Assembly (NCBI GenBank): GCA_002722315.1
Contig: PBLG01000002.1
Location: 31,017 to 89,948, forward strand
DNA length: 58,932 nucleotides
Direction of reading: 5' to 3'
Origin: Lysobacterales bacterium
Lineage (GTDB): Bacteria > Pseudomonadota > Gammaproteobacteria > Xanthomonadales > Wenzhouxiangellaceae
The notes under the pieces were generated by a model, which made no database searches, was not told the DNA's origin, and saw only the letters and a program-made list of their open reading frames with translations. Shown here piece by piece: positions 40,354 to 51,032 of this stretch; positions within the stretch are counted from its first letter, which is position 1; every line of letters begins with the position of its first letter. Both the position numbers and the translations under genes were made by a program.

Positions 40354-41241
40354 ATGGAGTCAAGCATCATTCACGCGCAGGGTCTCAGTCGACGCTACGG
40401 CAGCACGATCGCGCTGGACAGCGTCGATCTCGACGTGCCGGCCGGGCGAATCGTCGGCCTGATCGGGCCGAACGGGGCCGGCAAGACCACCGCACTGAAA
40501 GCGATCCTGGGCCTGAGCAAATTCAACGGCGAACTCGAAGTGCTGGGTCTGGATCCGTCGAAGGACCGCGATGACCTCATGGAGGATGTCTGCTTTATCG
40601 CCGACGTGGCGGTGCTGCCGCGCTGGGCGCGGGTCTGGCAGATCATCGACCTGACCGAAAAGCTGCACCCGCGCTTTTCGCGCGAGCAGTGCATGAAGTA
40701 CCTGGCCCGGACCAAGATCAAGCAGAATTCCAAGGTTCGGGCGCTTTCCAAAGGCATGGTAGTGCAGCTGCACCTGGCGCTGGTGATGTCCATCGACGCC
40801 AAGCTCCTGATCCTCGACGAGCCCACGCTGGGCCTGGACATCCTGTTCCGCAAGCAGTTCTACACCAGCCTGCTCAACGAGTATTTCGACGAACAGCGCA
40901 CCATCCTGATCACCACCCACCAGGTCGAGGAAGTCGAGCATATCCTCACCGACCTGATCTTCATCAAGGACGGCAAGCTGATCGTCAACAACACCATGGA
41001 CGACATCTACGAGCAGTACACCGAAGTGATGGTCGGTCCCGAAAGCCTCGAGCAGGCCCGGGCGCTGAACCCGATACACGAACGGGTGCTGTTCGGTCGC
41101 CACATCATGCTGTTCGACAACGCCGACCAGAAGCGCCTCGGCGAGCTCGGCGAAATACACAAGCCCAGCGTGGCCGACCTGTTTGTCGCGCTGATGGGCG
41201 AGAAGGCCGACCAGTCGGAGACCGGGGAGAAAGCGGCATGA
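40354..41241 (+). CDS. ABC transporter ATP-binding protein
   Basis: A 295-residue ATPase. Walker A is GPNGAGKTT, the Q-loop region follows, the signature is degenerate (ALSKGMVVQLHLALVMS instead of LSGGQ), Walker B LLILDEPTLGLD, and the H-loop TTHQVEE. A C-terminal extension (about 215-295) has the layout of CcmA/NatA-type export ATPases. GGGAG precedes the ATG. The stop overlaps the permease ATG (ATGA), so the two are one transporter. Confidence 0.93.
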   Translation: MESSIIHAQGLSRRYGSTIALDSVDLDVPAGRIVGLIGPNGAGKTTALKAILGLSKFNGELEVLGLDPSKDRDDLMEDVCFIADVAVLPRWARVWQIIDLTEKLHPRFSREQCMKYLARTKIKQNSKVRALSKGMVVQLHLALVMSIDAKLLILDEPTLGLDILFRKQFYTSLLNEYFDEQRTILITTHQVEEVEHILTDLIFIKDGKLIVNNTMDDIYEQYTEVMVGPESLEQARALNPIHERVLFGRHIMLFDNADQKRLGELGEIHKPSVADLFVALMGEKADQSETGEKAA

Positions 41242-42203
41242 ATGCAAACATGTTCTCACGACTCTGGATCCTGGTCCGGCGTGAAATCTGGGAAAGCCCG
41301 GTGGCGTTCAAGTGGACGCCGCTGATCATCGCCGGATTCATCCTGCTGGTCACGATACTGCTCCTGATCATCGGCGCGAAGGTCGACAACGAGCAGGTCT
41401 TCACCATAGACGGCATTCGCATGTATGCCCAGATGGACGACGCCCAGCAGCGGCTGATGGCCGCCGGCGTGATGTTTTCGGCCGGTTCGCTGTTCCACCA
41501 GATCATGTTCCTGGTCGTGGTGTTCTACCTGGCCGGCAGCCTGTACGACGACCGTCGCGACCGCTCCATCCTGTTCTGGAAATCACTGCCGGTCTCCGAT
41601 CAAATGACGGTGGCCTCCAAGATCCTGACCGCAACCGTGGCCGCGCCGATCATGTACCTGGGCGGTATCGCGTTCATTCAACTCGCGCTGGTATTGATCG
41701 CCTCGGGCTACGGATTGATGGCCGACATCAACATCTTCACCGAGGTCTGGGCGCCGGCCAACCTGCCCAGGGTCTGGACCGTGACGCTGCTCGGCAGCCT
41801 GGTGCAGTCGCTCTGGCTGCTGCCGATCTACGCCTGGCTGATGTTCTGCTCGTCATGGGCGCCGCGGCTGCCGATCCTGATCGCCGTGCTGGTGCCGGTG
41901 CTGATCGGCATGTTCCAGCATTTCTGGAGCTTCTTCTCCAACTTCCGCCTGCCCGACTTCAACCTGCTGTGGGTCATCCTCGAACGCATCGGCCGCGGCG
42001 TCTTGCCTGCAAGCGTCGAATGGGAGCAGATCATCCACGCGTCGGAGAGCGAGCCCAGTTTCGTGCCGAAAGAAGAGATGCTGATGAGCTTCAAGTCCAT
42101 CGCCAACGCATTCGTATCCTGGGAAATGTGGATCGGCGTGGCGATCGGATTGATTTTCCTGGCCGGGTCGGTCTGGTTCCGCCGCCGGGCCACGGATTCC
42201 TAG
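41238..42203 (+). CDS. ABC transporter permease
   Basis: A 321-residue ABC-2-type permease with about six helices: SPVAFKWTPLIIAGFILLVTI (about 20-45), IMFLVVVFYLAGSLYDDRRDRSILFWKSLPVS (the conserved cytoplasmic coupling loop), and helices near 145-165, 185-215 and 285-305. Cargo is unknown; YtrA-controlled systems are often involved in envelope-active antimicrobial response (family knowledge). Confidence 0.9.
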   Translation: MNANMFSRLWILVRREIWESPVAFKWTPLIIAGFILLVTILLLIIGAKVDNEQVFTIDGIRMYAQMDDAQQRLMAAGVMFSAGSLFHQIMFLVVVFYLAGSLYDDRRDRSILFWKSLPVSDQMTVASKILTATVAAPIMYLGGIAFIQLALVLIASGYGLMADINIFTEVWAPANLPRVWTVTLLGSLVQSLWLLPIYAWLMFCSSWAPRLPILIAVLVPVLIGMFQHFWSFFSNFRLPDFNLLWVILERIGRGVLPASVEWEQIIHASESEPSFVPKEEMLMSFKSIANAFVSWEMWIGVAIGLIFLAGSVWFRRRATDS

Positions 42204-42248
42204 GAAACCGATCGACCCGACCGTCGACCTGTCTTGAAGGCCCTGTTT

Positions 42249-42270
42249 CGGGCGTCCCCTGCGGCGCCCG
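42249..42270 (+). terminator. hairpin after the ABC operon
   Basis: CGGGCG and CGCCCG pair over a 10-nt loop, 45 bp past the permease stop. There is no T-tract, so terminator function is uncertain. The extended -10 TGCTAATAT of the next gene begins 3 bp later. Confidence 0.4.
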
Positions 42271-42272
42271 TA

Positions 42273-42281
42273 TGCTAATAT
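42273..42281 (+). promoter_or_regulatory. extended -10 promoter for the small exported gene
   Basis: TGC-TAATAT (42273-42281) has the extended -10 pattern, 75 bp before the ATG. The -35 region (CGTCCC) is poor, so the promoter would depend on the extended -10 element. Confidence 0.35.
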
Positions 42282-42355
42282 TTCAGCGCGAAATCAAGGG
42301 GCCGCCGGGCTCGACCGAACAGGGTCGCAGCCGGAATCAAGCACAGGAGTCGGAC

Positions 42356-42670
42356 ATGTTCCGCAATACATTCAAGTCGATTGCCCTAGCAGGCCTTCTG
42401 ATGACCGCCGGAACGGTCGCAGCCGACGTGCTGCTGATCGAGGAAGTTCGCAAGCGAATGCAGCGCGATCTGCCCGAAAACGGGCTGACCAAGAGCGAAG
42501 TCGAACAGCGTTACGGCCGGCCCAACGAGCGTCGCGCGCCGGTCGGCGAACCGCCGATCTCGCGCTGGCTGTACGACGATTACAGCGTGTATTTCGAACA
42601 CGATCTGGTCATAGAGAGCGTGCTGCATCACGGCGCCGTGCTGTCTGCCGGCAGCCAGCCGAACGGCTGA
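42356..42670 (+). CDS. small exported conserved protein
   Basis: A 104-residue protein with a signal peptide (MFRNTFKSIALAGLLMTAGTVAA). The mature part has KSEVEQRYGRPNERRAPVGEPPISRW, then a beta hairpin YDDYSVYFEHDLVIESVL. This pattern is reminiscent of BamE/SmpA-like small envelope proteins, but the match is loose. AGGAG lies 6 nt upstream. It precedes aguA by 8 bp and may be cotranscribed with it. Confidence 0.72.
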   Translation: MFRNTFKSIALAGLLMTAGTVAADVLLIEEVRKRMQRDLPENGLTKSEVEQRYGRPNERRAPVGEPPISRWLYDDYSVYFEHDLVIESVLHHGAVLSAGSQPNG

Positions 42671-42678
42671 TCCGGCAA

Positions 42679-43668
42679 ATGCACCCGGTCGACTATCGAC
42701 TTCCCGCCGAATGGGAGCGCCAGAGCGCGATCATGCTCGTGTGGCCGTTTGCCGACGGCGACTGGCAGCACATGATCGAATCGATCCGGGAAGAATACGC
42801 CGAGTTCATCTCGACGGCGCTCGAGTTCCAGGCAGTGGTGCTGCTGGTCCCCCCGGACGATCAGGAGGCACGCAGACGACTGGGTGACCGCAGCGACCTT
42901 CATTACATCGAGGTGCGTTGCAACGACACCTGGTGTCGCGATTTCGGCCCCATCACGATGTGCAATGCCGGCAAGCGACTCGCGCTGGACTTTTACTTCG
43001 ACGGTTGGGGCGGTCGCCACGAGGCACGCCTGGACAACCGCGTCAACACCATCCTGGCCCGCCACGAAATGTTCGCCGATTTCGATTTCAGGCAATCGCT
43101 GTTCGAACTCGAAGGCGGCGCCATAGAATGCGACGGCGAAGGCACATTGCTGATCAACCGGCACTGCATGCGCGCGCGCGCGCCTCACCTGGAAGATTCC
43201 GAGGTCGACCACGAGCTCAAGACCTGGCTCAACGCCAGTCGCCTGCTCGAAATTGACATGCCCCCGCTGCCTGGTGACGATACCGACGGTCATATCGACA
43301 CCCTGGCCCGCTTCACCGACCGCGAGACCATCGTGTTCCAGACCATGGCCGACGCCTCGAGCACCCGGACGCTCAACGGCCAGCTGGAACTGCTGCGGAC
43401 CGCGCAGGGCCGGGCGTACCGCCTGATTGCCCTGCCCCGCGCCGACGATATAGATCCCGGGCTGGCGGCCAGCTACGTCAACTTCGTGCTGCTCAACGAT
43501 GCAGTTCTGGTGCCGGCATTCGGCAGTCGCGCAGACGTCCCGGCCCGCGAGCTGCTGTCGGAACTGTTTCCCGACCGGATCGCGAAATCGGTGGACGCGC
43601 GAACGCTGGTCGGCCAGGGCGGTGGACCGCACTGCGCAAGCATGCAGATTCCGACGGCACTGGCATGA
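42679..43668 (+). CDS. aguA: agmatine deiminase
   Basis: A 329-residue agmatine deiminase of the peptidyl-arginine deiminase superfamily, converting agmatine to N-carbamoylputrescine. The motifs WCRDFGP, FELEGGAIE, DTDGHID and GGGPHCASMQIP (catalytic Cys319) are intact. The protein is slightly shorter than the usual ~365 residues. The stop overlaps the aguB start (ATGA), giving the two-step route from agmatine to putrescine. Confidence 0.95.
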   Translation: MHPVDYRLPAEWERQSAIMLVWPFADGDWQHMIESIREEYAEFISTALEFQAVVLLVPPDDQEARRRLGDRSDLHYIEVRCNDTWCRDFGPITMCNAGKRLALDFYFDGWGGRHEARLDNRVNTILARHEMFADFDFRQSLFELEGGAIECDGEGTLLINRHCMRARAPHLEDSEVDHELKTWLNASRLLEIDMPPLPGDDTDGHIDTLARFTDRETIVFQTMADASSTRTLNGQLELLRTAQGRAYRLIALPRADDIDPGLAASYVNFVLLNDAVLVPAFGSRADVPARELLSELFPDRIAKSVDARTLVGQGGGPHCASMQIPTALA

Positions 43669-44552
43669 TCCGCGACGAACTCGTCATCGGCCTGGTGCAG
43701 CACGCAATGGGCGCCGACATCGACGCCAATCGCACTGCAACCCTGGACGGAATCGCCGAGGCGGCGGCGCGCGGCGCACAGTTGGTGGTGCTGCCCGAAC
43801 TCCACGCCACCGAGTATTTCTGCAAGTACCAGGACCCGGCCCTGTTCGACCTGGCCGAACCGCTGGACGGCGTCACGCGCCGGCTGCTGGCCGAGGCTGC
43901 CGCCGACTACAAGCTGGTGGTCGTCGGCAGCATCTTCGAGCAGCGCGCCCCCGGCCTTGCGCACAACACGGCGCTGGTGCTGGAATCCGACGGCAGCCTG
44001 GCCGGCATCTACCGCAAGATGCACATTCCGGACGATCCCGGTTACAACGAAAAGTTTTACTTCACGCCCGGCGATCTCGGCTTCGAGCCCGTCGATACCT
44101 CGGTCGGCCGGCTCGGCGTGCTGGTGTGCTGGGACCAGTGGTACCCGGAAGCGGCGCGCCTGATGGCGCTGGCCGGCGCCGAGATTCTGCTCTACCCCAC
44201 CGCCATTGGCTTCGATCCGGCCGACGACGAATCGGAGGCGCGCCGCCAGCTCGACGCCTGGCGCATCATCCAGCGTTCCCACGCGGTCGCCAACGGCCTG
44301 GTGGTGGCATCGGTCAACCGCGTCGGCTTCGAACCTGATCGATCGGGAGGCGCCTACAACGCGGAGTTCTGGGGGCACAGCTTCATTTGCGGTCCGCAGG
44401 GCGAGGTGCTGGCCGAGGCCGGCACCTCCAGCGAGGTCGTCGTCTGCACCACCGATCGCAAGCGATCCGAGACCGTGCGCCGGCTCTGGCCGTTCTTCCG
44501 CGACCGTCGCATAGATGCCTACGACGACCTGGTCCGGCGATTCAGGACCTGA
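43665..44552 (+). CDS. aguB: N-carbamoylputrescine amidase
   Basis: A 295-residue nitrilase-superfamily amidohydrolase that releases putrescine, CO2 and ammonia from N-carbamoylputrescine. The catalytic triad is Glu45 ([10 protein letters not shown]), Lys118 ([22 protein letters not shown]) and Cys155 ([14 protein letters not shown]). It is coupled to aguA, and the family substrate-specific block around the Lys matches AguB rather than generic nitrilases. Confidence 0.95.
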   Translation: MIRDELVIGLVQHAMGADIDANRTATLDGIAEAAARGAQLVVLPELHATEYFCKYQDPALFDLAEPLDGVTRRLLAEAAADYKLVVVGSIFEQRAPGLAHNTALVLESDGSLAGIYRKMHIPDDPGYNEKFYFTPGDLGFEPVDTSVGRLGVLVCWDQWYPEAARLMALAGAEILLYPTAIGFDPADDESEARRQLDAWRIIQRSHAVANGLVVASVNRVGFEPDRSGGAYNAEFWGHSFICGPQGEVLAEAGTSSEVVVCTTDRKRSETVRRLWPFFRDRRIDAYDDLVRRFRT

Positions 44553-44578
44553 CAAACGGAGTCCAACGGGTTTCGACG

Positions 44579-45322
<744 letters not shown>

Positions 45323-45325
45323 CCC

Positions 45326-47689
45326 ATGCGCGCGCTGAATCGCAAGCTGTTTCGCGATCTCTGGGGTCTCAGGGCCCAGGCCGTCGCAATCGCGCTGGTC
45401 ATTGCTGGCGGCGTGGCGACCTGGGTCATATCCCTGTCGACGATCGAGTCGCTGGAAAACTCGCAGCGCATGTTCTATCAGAACTACCGCTTCGCCGACG
45501 TTTTCGCATCGCTGGAGCGCGCGCCGCTGGTTACCGTGGATCGGATCCGGGAAATCCCCGGCGTGCGGGCTGCAGAGGGCCGCGTTCGCGCATCGGCCAC
45601 GCTCACCTTGCAGGGCTTCGACGAGCCGGTGGAGGCGCTTTTGACATCCATTCCGGAAGCCGATGACGCCATGCTGAACCGCCTGTTTCTCGAGGCCGGA
45701 CGCCTGCCGCGCGCGGGCGACGATTCGGCGGTGGTGGTCTCCGAGTCGTTCGCCGAGGCGCATCGGCTCAACGTCGGCGACGGGATCGACGCGATCGTCC
45801 GGGGCCAGTCGAGTCGTCTCGTGATCAGCGGGATTGGACTGTCGCCGGAATTCGTCTACCAGATCCGGCCCGGATCGCTGTTCCCGGATCACAAGCGCTA
45901 TGCCACGATCTGGATGCGACAGCGCCCGCTGGCGCAAGCCGCCGGCATGGAGGGCGCCTTCAACGACATCGTGCTGCAGCTCGAGCGAAACGCCGACGCG
46001 GCCGCCGTGGTTGAAGCACTAGACGGCATTCTGGAGCGCTGGGGCGGCACCGGCGCCGTGCTTCGGGACGATCAGACATCTCACAGCTACCTGCGCGAGG
46101 AAATGGAACAGCTCAGGGCGATGGCGCGAATCGTTCCGCTGATCTTCCTCGGCGTTGCCGCCTTTCTGCTCAATATCGTCATCCACCGCATGGTCCGCAT
46201 GCAGCGCGACCAGATCGCCATCCTCAAGGCCTTCGGGTACCCCAACCGCACGATCGCGACGCACTTTACCGGTCTGGTGATGCTGATCGTGCTGCTGGGC
46301 ATCGTGCCCGGCCTCGCGCTCGGCGGCTGGATGGGCCACGGCCTGGCCAACATCTACCGAGAGTTCTTTCGTTTCCCCGAGTTGTTCTTTCGCGTCGGGC
46401 CGCCGGTGATTGCAAGCGCCGTGCTGGCGACCGCCGGTGCGGCCCTCGCCGGCACCTGGCGCGCGCTGTGGAGCGCTTTTCGCGCCGCGCCTGCAGAGGC
46501 GATGCGTCCCGAGCAGCCGACGGGCTTCAGGCGCAGCCTGGTCGAGCGCGTCCCCCTTTTCCGCGGCCTGGACCAGCCGACCCGAATGATCGTGCGCAGC
46601 CTGGAGCGCCAGCCGATCAAGGCGCTGCTCGCGGTAATCGGCATCGCCCTGGCGGTGGCCATCCTCGTGACCGGGCGCTTCCAGCAGGATACGATCGGTT
46701 TCATGCTCGACGTCCAGTTCGGATTCGCCGCCCGCGAGGACATGACAGTGACCTTCATCGAGCCCACCGGCCGCGATGCGTTGCACGAAATTCGCGCGCT
46801 TCCCGGCGTGATCGAGGCCGAGCCCTTCCGCGCCGTCGCGGTGAAGCTCGTCCACGGCCACCGCAGCCACAGGAGCGCGGTACAGGCATATGGTCGGGAC
46901 GCCACCCTGCACCGAGCGCTGGATCGCAGTCTCGAGCCGATCGAGATGCCTGACTCGGGGCTGCTGCTCACCGACTGGCTTGCCGATCAGCTGGCCGTCG
47001 AGGTGGGTCAGTCGGTCACGGTCGAGTTTCTCGAAGGAAGGCGACCTCGACTCGAGGTTCCCGTTGACGGCGTCGTTCGCGAGTTCGTCGGCGCGTCGGC
47101 CTACATGGGGCTGGACGCCGTGAACCGTCTGCTGCGGGAATCCGACAGCATCTCCGGGGTCTACCTGACGGCCGACCCGTCGGAACGCGACCGGTTGCTC
47201 GGCGAACTCGAGCGAAGGCCGCGGATCGCCACCACCAGCCTGCTCGAGAATGCCGTGGCCGGCTTCAATCGAACCATGGGCGAGAACATCAGGATCTTCT
47301 CGCTGGTCAACACGCTGCTCGCCGGCGTGGTCGCATTCGGCGTGATCTACAACACCGCTCGCCTTGCGCTGTCCGAGCGTGCGCGCGAACTGGCCTCGCT
47401 GCGCGTGCTCGGGTTTCGCCGCGGCGAAGTCGCCTGGGTTCTGCTCGGCGAACTGGCATTGCTGACGGCAGCCGCCATCCCGCTCGGGCTCTGGCTGGGC
47501 TACGGCTTCTGCAGCCTGATCGGCCGCGCAATGGCATCGGAGTTCTACCGGATTCCGACGGTCATTCACGCCGACAGCTATGCCTTTGCCACCGTCGTTG
47601 TGCTGGCGGCAATGCTGGTTTCCATGCTGGCCATCGGGCGCAGGCTTTACCGACTCGACCTGGTCGAAGTACTCAAGACGCGGGAGTGA
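45326..47689 (+). CDS. FtsX-domain ABC permease (duplicated)
   Basis: A 787-residue permease with two FtsX units, unlike the single-unit MacB. An N-terminal helix (about 15-40) is followed by a periplasmic domain, then helices at about 265-375 (with FGYPNRTIATHFTG). A second set covers a helix near 430-450, another periplasmic domain, and helices at about 650-780 (LRVLGFRRGEVAWVLLGELALL). Such double units resemble LolCE/YbbP-like transporters. It starts 3 nt after the ATPase gene stop. Cargo is unknown. Confidence 0.9.
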   Translation: MRALNRKLFRDLWGLRAQAVAIALVIAGGVATWVISLSTIESLENSQRMFYQNYRFADVFASLERAPLVTVDRIREIPGVRAAEGRVRASATLTLQGFDEPVEALLTSIPEADDAMLNRLFLEAGRLPRAGDDSAVVVSESFAEAHRLNVGDGIDAIVRGQSSRLVISGIGLSPEFVYQIRPGSLFPDHKRYATIWMRQRPLAQAAGMEGAFNDIVLQLERNADAAAVVEALDGILERWGGTGAVLRDDQTSHSYLREEMEQLRAMARIVPLIFLGVAAFLLNIVIHRMVRMQRDQIAILKAFGYPNRTIATHFTGLVMLIVLLGIVPGLALGGWMGHGLANIYREFFRFPELFFRVGPPVIASAVLATAGAALAGTWRALWSAFRAAPAEAMRPEQPTGFRRSLVERVPLFRGLDQPTRMIVRSLERQPIKALLAVIGIALAVAILVTGRFQQDTIGFMLDVQFGFAAREDMTVTFIEPTGRDALHEIRALPGVIEAEPFRAVAVKLVHGHRSHRSAVQAYGRDATLHRALDRSLEPIEMPDSGLLLTDWLADQLAVEVGQSVTVEFLEGRRPRLEVPVDGVVREFVGASAYMGLDAVNRLLRESDSISGVYLTADPSERDRLLGELERRPRIATTSLLENAVAGFNRTMGENIRIFSLVNTLLAGVVAFGVIYNTARLALSERARELASLRVLGFRRGEVAWVLLGELALLTAAAIPLGLWLGYGFCSLIGRAMASEFYRIPTVIHADSYAFATVVVLAAMLVSMLAIGRRLYRLDLVEVLKTRE

Positions 47690-48894
47690 AAATGCCATCG
47701 ACAAGATTGATCGCGACCTCGATCGCCGCCGCGGCAGCCGCCGGCCTGCTGGTGTGGAGTTTCCGTCCCCAACCGGTTCCGGTCGACATCGTCGAGGCGA
47801 GTATCGGGCCGGTCACGGTTTCGATTCGCGAGCTGGCGCGCACTCGCGTGCAGGATCAGTTCGACATATCGGCGCCGGTTGCCGGCTTCGCGCCGAGACT
47901 TGAATGGGAAGCCGGCGATGTCGTGACGGCCGGCCAACTGCTGCTTGAACTGCGGCCGCTTCCGTCCTCGGTGCTCGATCCGCGGACACGCGAAGGCGCC
48001 GAAGCCGAAGTGGCGCGCGCCGAGGCCGCCGTATCGGCTGCCGAGGCCGCGCTGGAATCGGCAAGATCGCGTGCCCGGCTTGCCGAACGTGAACTGGAGC
48101 GGCTTGTGCCGCTGTTCGAGCGCGGCACGATCTCCGAAAGCCAGCTCGATCGCGCCCGGGCCGAGCATACCCAGACGCTGGCCGATCTTCGCTCGGCCGA
48201 GTCCAACGTCGGCGTGGCCAGGCAGGGCCTGCGCTACGCTCGGGCCGCGCTTCTCCAGGGCAGCGGGAGCGACGATTCGGTCGACAGGTTCACGATCGAA
48301 TCGCCGATCGACGGCAGGATACTGGCGGTGCTGCACGAGAGCGCCGGCGTCGTCCAGCCCGGCCAGCCCTTGCTGCGCATCGGCGATCCGGCGTCGCTGG
48401 AAGTCGTCGCCGAGGTGTTGACCGACGACGCGGTTCGGATGAAGCCTGGCATGCCGGTGGAACTTGAGCGCTGGGGCGGCGACGCCACGTTGTTCGGCCA
48501 GGTCCGGCGAATCGAGCCGAGCGCGTTCACCAAGGTCTCGGCGCTGGGCGTGGAGGAACAGCGAACCCAGGTCATCATCGACCTGACCTCGCCGAGAACT
48601 CAGTGGTCGGCGCTCGGACACGGCTACCGAATGGAAGCCAGGTTCATCGTCTGGCGCGCGCCTGCCACGCTCAAGGTGCCCAACGGCGCGGTATTCAGAA
48701 CCGGCGACGGCACCGCGGTGTTCGTCGTCCGGGACGGCCGCGCCCGGATCCGGGCCGTCGAAACCGGGCGGCGCGGCGAGCGCCATACCCAGGTCGTTTC
48801 GGGTCTCGAGGCGGGCCAGGCCGTGATCGCTCATCCGGACAACGAGATCGCCGACGGCGCGCGCGTGGTGGCGTTCCAGTCGATTGCGCGTTGA
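47686..48894 (+). CDS. HlyD-family membrane fusion protein
   Basis: A 402-residue periplasmic adaptor. The N-terminal membrane anchor (about 8-25) precedes a lipoyl/barrel-sandwich region, a long alpha-hairpin (about 100-185, AEAAVSAAEAALESARSRARLAERELERL) and a beta-barrel/membrane-proximal region with PIDGRIL and GVVQPGQPLLRIGD. The GTG at 47686 overlaps the permease stop (GTGA); ATG 47692 is an alternative. It would bridge the FtsX-type permease to an outer-membrane channel not encoded here. Confidence 0.92.
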   Translation: MKMPSTRLIATSIAAAAAAGLLVWSFRPQPVPVDIVEASIGPVTVSIRELARTRVQDQFDISAPVAGFAPRLEWEAGDVVTAGQLLLELRPLPSSVLDPRTREGAEAEVARAEAAVSAAEAALESARSRARLAERELERLVPLFERGTISESQLDRARAEHTQTLADLRSAESNVGVARQGLRYARAALLQGSGSDDSVDRFTIESPIDGRILAVLHESAGVVQPGQPLLRIGDPASLEVVAEVLTDDAVRMKPGMPVELERWGGDATLFGQVRRIEPSAFTKVSALGVEEQRTQVIIDLTSPRTQWSALGHGYRMEARFIVWRAPATLKVPNGAVFRTGDGTAVFVVRDGRARIRAVETGRRGERHTQVVSGLEAGQAVIAHPDNEIADGARVVAFQSIAR

Positions 48895-48915
48895 TCCTGT
48901 TTCTTTGTGACCCCC

Positions 48916-48943
48916 TTCACATCTTCTCAGGTAAAGGTATACT
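48916..48943 (+). promoter_or_regulatory. sigma-70 promoter before the TPR membrane protein
   Basis: TTCACA (48916-48921), a 16-bp spacer and TATACT (48938-48943), about 85 bp before the ATG. Five of six bases match at each element. Confidence 0.5.
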
Positions 48944-49028
48944 CTGCCCGGTAAAGAATGCACAGGCAATTCAGGTCCGATTCTGAACAATGCCGGTTGG
49001 GCGTTCCGGGGGATTATCGAGAGAGACT

Positions 49029-51029
49029 ATGCCGGACCGCGGGTTCAGACTGGGAACAGCACTGGGAGAATTGAAACGCCGGCACGTCATGCGCGTGCTC
49101 GGTGCCTACGCAGTGACGGTCTGGGCCGTGCTGCAGGTAGCCGACATCGTGCTCCCCGCGCTGATGGCGCCGGAATGGGTCATGACCGCACTGGTCGGCG
49201 CAGCCGTCCTCGGCGCCCCGGTCGCCGCCGTTCTGGCCTGGGTCTACGATCTAACGCCACAGGGCGTGCGCAAGACCGGCGCAGCTGCGCCGGAGACGTC
49301 CCGTGCGATTGAATCCACGGCCGCCGTCGGCGGGCGATGGGTCGACTACCTCATCATTGCCGCTCTGGTGCTGATCCTGACCTTCGTACTGCTCAGGCCG
49401 TCGGCCGTGGAGACACGAATCGGCACCAGCATTGCTGTCCTGCCGTTCACCGATCTCAGCGCCGGCCAGGACAGCCGGTATTTCGGCGACGGGGTCGCCG
49501 AGGCCATCATGGACAAGCTGGCGCGGATTGCAGGCATCCAGCTCAGCGCTCGAACATCGTCGTTTTCGTTCCGCGACGGCAATATCGACGCCCGGCAGGT
49601 TGCATCGCAACTGGGTGTTTCTACACTCCTGGAAGGGAGTGTCCGGCGGTCCGGGAACCAGCTGCGAATCAGCGCCCGCCTGATCGACGGCAGCAGCGGA
49701 AAACAGGTCTGGAGCAACAGCTACGACGGCTCGCTGGAAAGCGCGTTCGAACTGCAGGACAAGATTTCCTCGGCGATCGCGGACGTCATGCGCGTTCAAC
49801 TGAACTCTCCGAACGACCTGGCCGCCGACCTGGCCACGCGGAATCCGGAAGCCTTCGACCAGTATCTGCGGGGCCGCTCGAACCTTCGCGACCGGACCGG
49901 TGCTCGCGTAGACGCCGCGATCGAAAATTTCGAGGCCGCGCTGGCCCTGGATCCCGCTTTCGGCCTTGCTGCCGCCGGACTGTGCCGGGCCAGTTGGGAC
50001 AGGTATGAAAACCGACGCGAACCGGAGCTCGCCGCAATCGCCTTCGAACGTTGCGACAAGACGCGTGAACGCTATCCCGAACTGGCCGAGACCAGAATCG
50101 CCCTGGGTTCGCTGCAGCTAGGTACCGGCGAGGCCGAGGACGCAGAGGCATCGTTTCGAAAAGCGCTGGAGTTGGAACCCAACAACGCCGAAGCCCACGC
50201 CGGTCTGGGCCAGGCGCTGCGCGATCAACAGAAACTCGACCAGGCCGCAGCGGAACTGGCCCGCGCAATCGAGATGGATCCCGCGTACTGGCGCTTCCGG
50301 TGGGATCTCGGCATTGTCCATTATTACGCTGGCAAGCTCGACGCGGCCGTCGAAGCCGTGATGCAGGCGATCCGGCTCAATCCCGACCACCCGGGACCCC
50401 ACTCCACCCTGGGCGGCGTCTATTTTGCACAGGGCCGGTTCATGCAGGCTGCCGACGCCTTCGAGCAATCGATCGAGCGCGAACCCAATGCGATCGCCTA
50501 CTCCAACGCCGGCACCAACTATTTCTTCGGCGGCGAGTTCCCCCGCGCCGAGGCCATGTTCAGACGCGCCGTGGAAATGACGCCGGACGACTTCCGCTTC
50601 ACCGGCTTCCTGGCGTGGGCGGTGCGCGCGCAGCCCGGCCGCGAGGATGACGCACGCCCGTTCCACAAGGCCACCATCACCACCGCCAGCGCACGACTGG
50701 CCATCAACGTCAACGATCACGACGCACGCGCCGCCCTGGCCGTGCATCTCGCGGCGCTGGACGAGGATGCGGCCGCGCGCGGCGCGCTGGCAAGCCTGAT
50801 CGATTACCAGGCGCTCAACATCAATGCGCTGTCGATGACCGGTTTTGCCCACTATCTGCTGGGCGAGGAAGAAGATGCAATCCGGGCTTTCCGGATCGCC
50901 ATCGAGAAGGGGCTGCCCGGAAATCTGCTTTACAGCGATCCGCGCCTTGACTCGGCCTGGTCCGATCCCCGATTTGCTGCGCTTGTGCAGCCCCCGGCGG
51001 CTTCCCCCGCCGCAATTCCGAGGAGCTAG
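49029..51029 (+). CDS. membrane TPR protein with TolB-N-like domain
   Basis: A 666-residue protein. Two or three helices (about 18-70) and another at about 113-130 anchor it. A periplasmic or extracytoplasmic TolB-N-like domain (about 142-250) has IAVLPFTDLSAGQDSRYFGDGVAEAIMDKL, followed by YLRGRSNL and at least six TPR units to the C terminus. Similar proteins in gammaproteobacteria carry an N-terminal CadC-like DNA-binding or a cyclase domain, but none is present here. ATG 49029 is preceded by GAGAGA. The partner is unknown. Confidence 0.8.
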   Translation: MPDRGFRLGTALGELKRRHVMRVLGAYAVTVWAVLQVADIVLPALMAPEWVMTALVGAAVLGAPVAAVLAWVYDLTPQGVRKTGAAAPETSRAIESTAAVGGRWVDYLIIAALVLILTFVLLRPSAVETRIGTSIAVLPFTDLSAGQDSRYFGDGVAEAIMDKLARIAGIQLSARTSSFSFRDGNIDARQVASQLGVSTLLEGSVRRSGNQLRISARLIDGSSGKQVWSNSYDGSLESAFELQDKISSAIADVMRVQLNSPNDLAADLATRNPEAFDQYLRGRSNLRDRTGARVDAAIENFEAALALDPAFGLAAAGLCRASWDRYENRREPELAAIAFERCDKTRERYPELAETRIALGSLQLGTGEAEDAEASFRKALELEPNNAEAHAGLGQALRDQQKLDQAAAELARAIEMDPAYWRFRWDLGIVHYYAGKLDAAVEAVMQAIRLNPDHPGPHSTLGGVYFAQGRFMQAADAFEQSIEREPNAIAYSNAGTNYFFGGEFPRAEAMFRRAVEMTPDDFRFTGFLAWAVRAQPGREDDARPFHKATITTASARLAINVNDHDARAALAVHLAALDEDAAARGALASLIDYQALNINALSMTGFAHYLLGEEEDAIRAFRIAIEKGLPGNLLYSDPRLDSAWSDPRFAALVQPPAASPAAIPRS

Positions 51030-51032
51030 ACG

